Source: URNF01 sp045594105 (GTDB lineage Bacteria > Bacillota > Clostridia > Oscillospirales > Acutalibacteraceae). Taken from it: a stretch of 12,714 nt of DNA. The stretch lies in assembly GCA_045594105.1 (NCBI GenBank), contig JAZNXY010000113.1:1-12714 (forward strand), written 5' to 3'. Below are positions 7,901 through 12,714 of the stretch, piece by piece. The translations under genes and the position numbers were made by a program. Under the pieces are notes generated by a model that saw only the letters and a program-made list of their open reading frames with translations, did no database searches and was not told where the DNA came from. Position 1 is the first letter of the stretch; each line of letters starts with the position of its first letter.

Positions 7901-8407
7901 TACTTGAAGCTGCTTGCCGAAGCGGTAAACGAGCAAAAAGGTCTTGCACCCGCCGCACCCGAAGCGGAATGTCTTATTGACCTGCAGGTTTCCGCACATA
8001 TTCCCGAAAGCTATATTGCTTCTACTGCAGGACGTCTTGAAATGTACCGTCGTATTGCGGATATCCGTACTATGGAGGATTCGCTTGACGTGTACGACGA
8101 GCTGATTGACCGTTACGGCGAACCGCCTGCGGCTGTGCAGGGCTTGATTGATGTGGCACTGCTGCGTAATATGGCGGCGGCACTGCATATCTACGAAGTA
8201 AAGCAACAGGGGGATACCTTGCTGCTGTATCAGCATAAGCTCGATATGGAGGCAGGTGCCCGTATGACAGCGGCCCTTAAAGGCCGTGTGATGATTTCCG
8301 CAGGTGCAAAACCGTATTTTGCGGTAAAGATCCAAAAGGGGCTGACCGCCTTGGATACCTTGCGTGAGGCGTTGGAAGCGGCTACGTCTGAAAATGAACA
8401 ACAATAA
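4934..8407 (+). CDS. mfd: Transcription-repair coupling factor Mfd
   Basis: A 1157-residue DNA translocase that removes RNA polymerase stalled at lesions and recruits UvrA for nucleotide excision repair. Length fits the family (about 1150-1180). The N-terminal UvrB-like region (to about 350, e.g. AGAGQFAVRGGIVDVYPA) is followed by the CarD-like RNA-polymerase interaction domain at about 490-555 (IGDYVVHSAHGIGIYEG, LLYVPVTQMDLVSKYIG). The RecG-like helicase core has Walker A GDVGFGKTE at 643-651, DEEQRFGV from 744 (Walker B), SATPIPRTLN around 770, and HQLRGRVGRSSRRAFAYL near 912-929. The C-terminal TRCF domain follows (about 1005 onward). The ATG is preceded by AAAGGAG at 6 bases, and the gene is co-transcribed with pth. 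Its stop codon lies at the foot of the terminator stem. No motif appears missing. Confidence 0.98.
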   Translation: MRLFEAGLLKMPVFSALQKDIRANRLPVAVTGLGHIHKAVWIHALRGMINRRAVVLVADEAEATRLQEDLTALGERVLLLPARDLSLRRVESTSREYEQMRLAALTTMAEGGYDCVIAGVDAAIQYTLPPETLLERTLDITAGAPLPVKDIAAALSAAGYERAEQIEGAGQFAVRGGIVDVYPAAAPHPVRIELWGDTVDTIAYFDRFTQRRTEQLDGIAVPPAAEIMYDDPLALAQQLEELAASLKGKAAPLQKEHLQKDIERLRGGRLPASMDKYIPLIYETPATLFDYCGDSLLFVSEIGKIRERSRTFHWQLQEDIKGLTEEGELCKGLTAFALPQDTLQLRLQQRGAVIMDAFAGGLWDIQVKALYNATVRQLPVWSGGLDILKEDLFDLLARGMACVVLCGSEEKTAAVLAEDLQKVGIPAIFAKSPDQPIKGQVLVLNGGISAGAEFPEAGFAVITRGRASAARKKPCRVHKNKGAEIHSLSELTIGDYVVHSAHGIGIYEGVHRLDLQGVIKDYIKIRYDKGDLLYVPVTQMDLVSKYIGTKEDATVKLHRLGGQEWQKAKTRVRTVVKDIAKQLIALYSTRMATKGYAFDPDGEWQYDFERHFEYEETDDQLRCIDEIKADMERPVPMDRLLCGDVGFGKTEVALRAAFKCIVEGKLCVLLVPTTILAFQHYNTIVRRFEGFPVEIEMLSRFRTPKQQAAILERVAAGKVDILVGTHRMLSKDVQLPNLGLFIVDEEQRFGVAQKERIKELAPAVDVLTLSATPIPRTLNMALSGVRDMSIIEEAPQDRRPVQTYVLEHDMGIITDAIRRELRRDGQVYYLHNRVESIERCASSLQTHLPEARIAVAHGKMTEEQLSDIWRQVLEHEVDILVCTTIIETGVDIPNVNTLIIENADCFGLSQLHQLRGRVGRSSRRAFAYLTFRRGKELTEVATKRLETMRDFTEFGAGFKIAMRDMEIRGAGNMLGAQQHGHMEAVGYEMYLKLLAEAVNEQKGLAPAAPEAECLIDLQVSAHIPESYIASTAGRLEMYRRIADIRTMEDSLDVYDELIDRYGEPPAAVQGLIDVALLRNMAAALHIYEVKQQGDTLLLYQHKLDMEAGARMTAALKGRVMISAGAKPYFAVKIQKGLTALDTLREALEAATSENEQQ

Positions 8408-8440
8408 AAAAACTGCGATGCATTGCATCGCAGTTTTTTG
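8406..8440. terminator. Bidirectional terminator shared by mfd and the LCP gene
   Basis: A 15-bp stem (8407-8421 with 8425-8439) around an ATT loop, with core ACTGCGATGC and A-run/T-run flanks, giving a T-run on both strands. It overlaps the mfd stop codon and ends 2 bases before the end of the convergent minus-strand gene, so one hairpin serves both. Confidence 0.92.
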
Positions 8441-8441
8441 T

Positions 8442-9560
8442 TTACGGTTTCCAGTTGCCGGCTTTCCATGCGGTATACCACGGGGTGGTATCGGCAGGGT
8501 ACTGTTTGATATACTCATCGGGATGGATATCCTCATAGATGAAGCCCTGCAGCATCTCCGCTGCATAATCAAGATTGATATACAGTGCCGCACCAAGGTA
8601 GGTGGGGAAGTCACGATTGGCAATCTGCATCGCATATCCTTGCGGAATACGTGCTTGCTTAAAGCTGATGCTGCCGGTTAAGATGCCGGACATACCGAGA
8701 ATATCTCCATAGGTGAGAGAGGTTTCCATGTGTGGCAACAGTGCTTTGATAACGGAGGGATATTTTGTTTTACCCATAGACAATGCTTTGTTAAACAGCT
8801 GCTCCATAACATATCTCTGTCGGTCGGTACGACCGTAGTCGTCACGCACACCGCTGCTGGTGCTGACATAACGGATACGGGCGAAAGCCACCGCTTGCGT
8901 ACCGGAAAGCACCTGCTTGCCTGCTTTTTCAATCTGCAGATTCGGTGTGCCGCTGGTTACCGAAAGCCAACGGATGTGTTTGTTGGCATCCTGACGTTCC
9001 GCTTCGGAAATGTCCACCTCAATGCCGCCCATAGCATCAATGATATCTGCCATACCCGCAAAGTTTACGGTGGCGTAATCACGGATGTTGAGATTGAAAA
9101 TCTGATTGAGAGTTTTAATCGCCAGTTCGGGACCGCCGTATGCGTATGCGGCGTTGATTTTGTTGGCACCGTGCCCTTCAATAGGTGTCAGCATATCACG
9201 CATCACCGATGTGATTTTAATGGTGTTGTGTGTTTTATCAATGCTTAAAATCATAATGGAGTCGGAGTTGCCACGTGTACCGCTGATGACGTTACGTGTA
9301 TCAATGCCGAACAAAGCGATGTTGGTTACATCGGACGAGAGGGTACTGTTAACACCCAGCTCTGCATCCGAAAGGGTATCCAATGCATCGTTGCGGTCGT
9401 ACTGGAAATACCACAGCACACCTGCCACCGTAGCAAACAAGACACCGATGACGGATAAAAACACGATACTGAAAATGATAAAGCCCTTACGTTTTGCACC
9501 TTGTTTCTTTTTTGGGGTGCTTTTTGCGTGAGCAGGGCTTGTCCGTTTTGTTTGTGACAA
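8442..9560 (-). CDS. LytR-CpsA-Psr (LCP) family cell-envelope protein
   Basis: A 372-residue membrane-anchored protein. The family transfers lipid-linked glycopolymers (wall teichoic acid, capsule or other secondary polymers) to peptidoglycan outside the membrane. A basic cytoplasmic N-terminus (KKKQGAKRK) precedes one membrane segment at about 26-52. The LCP domain has NIALFGIDTRN (80-90), MRDMLTPI with Arg121/Asp122, NKINAAYAYGG (133-143), IIDAMGGIEVDISE (173-186), and the Arg cluster FARIRYVS plus DDYGRTDRQRY (226-250); these are the pyrophosphate-binding Asp/Arg residues of the family. TTG (complement of 9558-9560) is taken as start: GAGGTG lies 6 bases upstream and the mature-looking MSQTKRTS follows. 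The frame extends to 9680, but that part runs through the promoter. The exact polymer is unknown. It is convergent with mfd and divergent from the glycosidase gene. Confidence 0.93.
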   Translation of the reverse strand: MSQTKRTSPAHAKSTPKKKQGAKRKGFIIFSIVFLSVIGVLFATVAGVLWYFQYDRNDALDTLSDAELGVNSTLSSDVTNIALFGIDTRNVISGTRGNSDSIMILSIDKTHNTIKITSVMRDMLTPIEGHGANKINAAYAYGGPELAIKTLNQIFNLNIRDYATVNFAGMADIIDAMGGIEVDISEAERQDANKHIRWLSVTSGTPNLQIEKAGKQVLSGTQAVAFARIRYVSTSSGVRDDYGRTDRQRYVMEQLFNKALSMGKTKYPSVIKALLPHMETSLTYGDILGMSGILTGSISFKQARIPQGYAMQIANRDFPTYLGAALYINLDYAAEMLQGFIYEDIHPDEYIKQYPADTTPWYTAWKAGNWKP

Positions 9561-9582
9561 TATAATCACCTCGCAGTATTGT

Positions 9583-9611
9583 ATTATACGACATATTTTA
9601 AGAAAAGAAAA
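9583..9611 (-). promoter_or_regulatory. LCP gene promoter
   Basis: On the minus strand a consensus TATAAT (9588 to 9583) lies shortly upstream of the GAGGTG ribosome binding site. The -35 region is weak (TTTTCT at 17 bases). The very short predicted leader supports the downstream TTG start. Confidence 0.5.
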
Positions 9612-9651
9612 GGGATTTTCGAAAAAAACATAAAAATTACAAAAAGAAGCA

Positions 9652-9680
9652 TTGTTTGACGGCATAAGATGTGGTATCAT
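9652..9680 (+). promoter_or_regulatory. Promoter of the GH43-ABC-F gene pair
   Basis: TTGTTT (9652-9657), 17 bases, TATCAT (9675-9680), with TGG directly before the -10 box forming an extended -10 element. Transcription would start near 9687, just ahead of the AGGAGG at 9691-9696. Confidence 0.6.
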
Positions 9681-9703
9681 AGCGGTAAAAAGGAGGCGTC
9701 AGC

Positions 9704-10579
9704 ATGAAATCGAAGGATATTTGGGTGCGGGATCCGTTTATTTTGCCGTATGAGGGTGCGTACTACTTATATCGCCGCCTGTACGAAGGACAACCGTACG
9801 AAAGCTTTTTATGCTACAAATCCTATGATCTCATAGATTGGGAAGAACCGGTTTGTTGTTTTACACCTCCTCAGGATTTTTGGGCGGACGCAGATTTTTG
9901 GGCACCTGAGGTACACGTGTTTAACGGTGCCTTCTATATGTTTGCCACCTTCTGCAAAGCAGGCAAAAGGCGTGCAACGCAGATTCTGAAAGCAGATAAC
10001 CCTGAAGGCCCTTTTATCGTGTGGAGTGAGCCGATAACACCTGAAGATTGGATGTGCCTTGACGGCACCTTGTACGTGGAAGACGGTGTGCCGTACATTG
10101 TGTTCTGTCACGAGTGGCTGCAGGTGACAGACGGTGAAATGTGTGTACAGCAGCTGTCCGATGACCTGAAAACGACGGTAGGCGAGCCCAAGCTGCTGTT
10201 TTCCGCCTCGCAAAGCCCTCATACAACAAGTGTAAAGGTGGCTGACTTTACAAGCAAAAATGGTTACATCACCGACGGTCCGTTTCTCAAAAAGGCCACT
10301 GACGGTAAGCTGCTGATGATCTGGTCAAGCTACGGTACAAACGGGTATATTGAAGCAGTGGCGGTATCCGAAAGCGGCAGTATTCACGGGCCATGGAAGC
10401 ATTGCGATCGCTTGCTGAGTGACAGAAACGGCGGTCACGGGATGTTGTTTACGGCGTTTGACGGCACAGAATATTTTGTAATGCACGCACCGAACGAACC
10501 GCACGGTGCGGAGCGTGCCCGCCTGATGCGGATAGTTGAGATTGGGGAAGACCCTTATTTACAGTTGATAGAGGATTAA
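9704..10579 (+). CDS. Glycoside hydrolase family 43-like protein (cytoplasmic)
   Basis: A 291-residue five-bladed-propeller-type glycosidase without signal peptide or accessory domain, so it probably acts in the cytoplasm on imported arabinose- or xylose-containing oligosaccharides. Evidence: IWVRDPFIL with the likely catalytic base Asp10; ADADFWAPEVHVFNGAFYMF (61-80), the typical WAPE blade; MCLDGTLY with Asp120, the likely pKa-modulating Asp; and FCHEW with Glu137. The position where many GH43 enzymes have EGP with the acid Glu reads ITDGPFL (Asp191), and GGHGMLF (243-249) supplies the usual late His. The substrate cannot be told from the sequence, and no sugar transporter or regulator is present. 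The ATG has AGGAGG 7 bases upstream. It ends one base before the ABC-F start, so the two are probably translationally coupled. Confidence 0.85.
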   Translation: MKSKDIWVRDPFILPYEGAYYLYRRLYEGQPYESFLCYKSYDLIDWEEPVCCFTPPQDFWADADFWAPEVHVFNGAFYMFATFCKAGKRRATQILKADNPEGPFIVWSEPITPEDWMCLDGTLYVEDGVPYIVFCHEWLQVTDGEMCVQQLSDDLKTTVGEPKLLFSASQSPHTTSVKVADFTSKNGYITDGPFLKKATDGKLLMIWSSYGTNGYIEAVAVSESGSIHGPWKHCDRLLSDRNGGHGMLFTAFDGTEYFVMHAPNEPHGAERARLMRIVEIGEDPYLQLIED

Positions 10580-10580
10580 A

Positions 10581-12488
10581 ATGACAGCAGTATCTGTACA
10601 AGGATTAAGTAAATATTTTGGTGAGCGGTGCTTGTTTGCCGATGTCACCTTCGACGTTGGCGAGCAGGACAGAGTTGGCTTTATCGGCAGTAACGGTTGC
10701 GGAAAAACGACACTGTTCCGTATACTGATCGGTGCGGAGACCGCTGATGCCGGGCAGGTTATTCGTGCAAAGGATACCCGCTTTGGTTATATGGAGCAGC
10801 ATGCTTGCAACGACGACAGCCGTACCTTGTATGAAGAGGTGGAGAGCGTTTTTGCTGACGTGATGGCGGTGGAAGAGGCACTGCAGGCGATAAATGCCGC
10901 TGTGGAGCAGGGGCAAACCGACGGAGAGACACTGTCAAGGCAACATACTTTACGGGAACAGTTTGAGGGTATGGGCGGCTTATATTATAAAAACCGTGTG
11001 CGTGCAACCCTTTTGGGTCTTGGTTTTACCGAAAGTGCGCTTTCACAGACGGTGTCTTCTTTAAGTGGCGGACAAAAATCAAAAGCGGCAATGGCAAAGC
11101 TGCTTTTATCGGATACCAATTTCCTGCTGCTTGACGAACCGACCAACCATTTGGATATTGCGGCAGTGGAATGGCTGGAAGATTTTTTGCGTTCGTATAC
11201 AGGTGCCGCAATGATTATTTCCCACGACCGTTATTTTTTGGATAAGGTAACCACCCGCACGGTGGAACTGTCCCACGGCAAGGCATACGCATCCAACGGC
11301 AGTTACACCGCACATAAGGCGTGGCGTGCGAAGGAGCGTGAGGTAGAGGAAAAGCACTATAAGCATGCTGTGCAGGAAATTCATCGCATCGAGGACAATA
11401 TTACGCTCTTAAAACAATGGAACAGAGAAAAAAGTGTCCGTACCGCCGAAAGCAAAGAAAAAATGGTAGAGCGGCTGCGTGCGGATCTGGTGACCCCTGA
11501 ATCCGAGGAGCAGACAGTGCATTTTGCGTTTACCGCAAAAGAAACGGGCGGAAACGAGGTGCTGACCGTCGGTGAATTGTCTAAAGCTTTCGGTGATAAT
11601 TTGTTGTTCACCAATGTGAGCTTTGGGTTGCATCGTGGTGAAAATGCTTTTATATTGGGGCCGAACGGATGCGGAAAAACCACCCTTTTGAAGATTCTGG
11701 ACGGACAGCTGGAGGCGGATGACGGCTTTGTGAGATTTGGGTCGAAGGTGTCGGTCGGTTATTACGATCAGGTGCAGGCCAATCTCGACCAAAATAAAAC
11801 CGTTTTACAGGAATTGTGGGATGCTTATCCGAAAGAAACGGAAACCACTTTGCGTAGTGCGTTGGCGGCATTTTTGTTCCGTGGCGATGCGGTTTTTAAA
11901 AGGATTTCAACCTTGAGCGGCGGTGAAAAGGCACGGCTGTTGCTTCTGAAACTGATGCTTGCACAGCATAATCTGTTACTGCTTGACGAGCCGACCAACC
12001 ACCTGGATATTACCTCCAGGGAAGCATTGGAGGAGGCATTGATGGGGTATACGGGTACGGTGCTGGCGGTATCTCATGACCGTTATTTCATCAACCGTAT
12101 GGCCACACGTATTTTGCGGCTGACCGAAGTGGGCTGTGATTCGTATACAGGCAACTACGATGCGTATGCGGAGCATTGTCGGCAGACAGCGGAAAAACCG
12201 CCAAAAACAGCTCCGACCCAACCTAAAGTGAATACGTATCAGCTGCAGAAGGAGCAGGCGTCTGCCCGTCGTAAGCTGACCACAAAGCTGACCCGCACCG
12301 AGCAGGAGATTGCCGTATTGGAGCGAGAGATTGCGGAATTGCAAGCGGCATTAACAACCGAGCAGGTCACAGCGGATTATGAGCAGCTGATGACCTTGAC
12401 GGCGGAATTGGACGAAAAGCAGCGGGAATTGGATGAAAAGATGCTGCTTTGGGCAGAAATCAGTGAGGAATTAGAGAGCTTGTCGTAA
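10581..12488 (+). CDS. ABC-F family ATPase (ribosome-associated type)
   Basis: A 635-residue protein with two ATP-binding cassettes and no membrane segments, as in translation-factor ABC-F proteins (YdiF/Uup/EttA group) that bind the ribosomal E site. Cassette 1: GSNGCGKTT (36-44), LSGGQKSK (161-168), LLLDEPTNHLD (about 182-192), SHDRYF. Inter-domain linker (about 245-315) is charged and helical (KEREVEEKHYKHAVQEIHRI), the P-site-tRNA interaction arm. Cassette 2: GPNGCGKTT (360-368), LSGGEKAR (about 445-452), LLLDEPTNHLD (about 466-476). A C-terminal coiled coil (about 555-630, ARRKLTTKLTRTEQEIAVLE) resembles Uup/YdiF. No leader peptide or attenuator precedes it, arguing against an antibiotic-induced resistance factor; a housekeeping role is more likely. 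AGAGGA within the end of the upstream gene is the ribosome binding site. Only a weak AT-rich hairpin follows (about 12497-12515), so readthrough into the tRNA is possible. Confidence 0.95.
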   Translation: MTAVSVQGLSKYFGERCLFADVTFDVGEQDRVGFIGSNGCGKTTLFRILIGAETADAGQVIRAKDTRFGYMEQHACNDDSRTLYEEVESVFADVMAVEEALQAINAAVEQGQTDGETLSRQHTLREQFEGMGGLYYKNRVRATLLGLGFTESALSQTVSSLSGGQKSKAAMAKLLLSDTNFLLLDEPTNHLDIAAVEWLEDFLRSYTGAAMIISHDRYFLDKVTTRTVELSHGKAYASNGSYTAHKAWRAKEREVEEKHYKHAVQEIHRIEDNITLLKQWNREKSVRTAESKEKMVERLRADLVTPESEEQTVHFAFTAKETGGNEVLTVGELSKAFGDNLLFTNVSFGLHRGENAFILGPNGCGKTTLLKILDGQLEADDGFVRFGSKVSVGYYDQVQANLDQNKTVLQELWDAYPKETETTLRSALAAFLFRGDAVFKRISTLSGGEKARLLLLKLMLAQHNLLLLDEPTNHLDITSREALEEALMGYTGTVLAVSHDRYFINRMATRILRLTEVGCDSYTGNYDAYAEHCRQTAEKPPKTAPTQPKVNTYQLQKEQASARRKLTTKLTRTEQEIAVLEREIAELQAALTTEQVTADYEQLMTLTAELDEKQRELDEKMLLWAEISEELESLS

Positions 12489-12516
12489 GAAAAAGTAACT
12501 TTTTTGAAAAAAGGTC

Positions 12517-12545
12517 TTGCTTTTTACGAGACGATAGGATATAAT
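12517..12545 (+). promoter_or_regulatory. Promoter of the initiator tRNA gene
   Basis: TTGCTT (12517-12522), 17 bases, consensus TATAAT (12540-12545). The predicted start near 12552 falls at the base of a leader hairpin. Confidence 0.8.
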
Positions 12546-12550
12546 AACAA

Positions 12551-12572
12551 AGCACCGAAAAAAAGCGGTGCT
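12551..12572 (+). other. Leader hairpin upstream of tRNA-fMet
   Basis: AGCACCG (12551-12557) pairs exactly with CGGTGCT (12566-12572) across an A-rich 8-base loop. It begins at the predicted transcription start and ends 5 bases before the mature tRNA, so it would be the 5' leader removed by RNase P. Confidence 0.6.
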
Positions 12573-12577
12573 GATAT

Positions 12578-12652
12578 CGCGGGGTGGAGCAGGGGCAGCT
12601 CGTCGGGCTCATAACCCGAAGGTCGGAGGTTCGAATCCTCCTCCCGCAACCA
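12578..12652 (+). tRNA. tRNA-fMet (initiator, CAU anticodon), 75 nt
   Basis: The cloverleaf is complete: acceptor CGCGGGG with TCCCGCA, D-stem GAGC/GCTC, anticodon stem TCGGG/CCCGA with anticodon CAT at 12610-12612, T-arm GGAGG-TTCGAAT-CCTCC, discriminator A and encoded CCA. Two hallmarks identify the initiator rather than the elongator: the first acceptor position is an unpaired C1-A72, and the anticodon stem carries three consecutive G-C pairs (GGG/CCC) next to the loop. The D-loop (AGGGGCA) is 7 bases, two fewer than in the usual 77-nt initiator. Confidence 0.97.
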
Positions 12653-12691
12653 AAAAGAGCAGGACACCGTTTCGGTGTCCTGTTCTTTTTT
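12653..12691 (+). terminator. Intrinsic terminator after tRNA-fMet
   Basis: A 17-bp stem (12653-12669 with 12673-12689; one G-T pair) around a TTT loop, containing CAGGACACCG, followed by a T-run. It starts directly after the encoded CCA. The last 23 bases of the window show nothing further. Confidence 0.93.
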
Positions 12692-12714
12692 ACTGCAAGA
12701 GTTGGGTCGGTGCT

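Noticed and set aside
7475..8635. 386-residue minus-strand open frame
   Set aside because: It runs antisense through the mfd 3' end, the shared terminator and the LCP 3' end; a real gene would not cross that terminator, and the product is His/Cys/Arg-rich noise.
9561..9680. N-terminal extension of the LCP protein
   Set aside because: The stretch contains the RBS and TATAAT promoter, and its translation has no LCP-like character before the basic and membrane segments.
10581..12488. Antibiotic-resistance ABC-F (ARE) identity
   Set aside because: There is no attenuator leader or resistance-gene context, and the C-terminal coiled coil fits the housekeeping Uup/YdiF-like group better.

Overview
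The window looks like a chromosomal segment of a Bacillota bacterium, probably class Clostridia (Oscillospiraceae/Ruminococcaceae-like). This is inferred from a clostridial-type pyruvate phosphate dikinase, the pth-mfd gene order, strong AGGAGG-type ribosome binding sites, TATAAT promoters and a CCA-encoded initiator tRNA. No species can be named from the sequence alone.

Layout. (1) 1-1215, plus strand: the C-terminal end of an RHS-repeat polymorphic toxin whose N-terminus lies outside the window. It carries an HNH-type (WHH-like) nuclease tip and is followed 9 bases later by a small helical-repeat (DUF2019-like) protein, the probable immunity partner. This block is visibly AT-richer than the rest and is the accessory part of the window. 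(2) 1216-1370: gene-free and hairpin-rich, with a perfect 22-bp inverted repeat and a REP-like palindrome. (3) 1371-4156, minus strand: ppdK with its own promoter, a leader dyad and a strong terminator. (4) 4260-8439, plus strand: pth-mfd (peptidyl-tRNA hydrolase and transcription-repair coupling factor) with a good promoter and a terminator shared with the convergent next gene. (5) 8442-9588, minus strand: a membrane-anchored LytR-CpsA-Psr (LCP) family protein that probably starts at TTG. (6) 9652-12488, plus strand: a cytoplasmic GH43-like glycosidase one base upstream of an ABC-F ATPase. (7) 12517-12691: an independently transcribed initiator tRNA (fMet) with promoter, leader hairpin and intrinsic terminator.

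Most of the window is housekeeping: central carbon metabolism (PPDK), translation quality control (Pth, ABC-F, tRNA-fMet), DNA repair (Mfd) and envelope assembly (LCP). The part most likely to hold something little described is the RHS toxin tip with its immunity gene and the adjoining palindromes. I did not find a convincing wholly new multi-gene system. Secondary oddities are a His-to-Gln change in the Pth GGHNG motif, a DGP in place of the usual EGP motif in the GH43 protein, and a short D-loop in the initiator tRNA.
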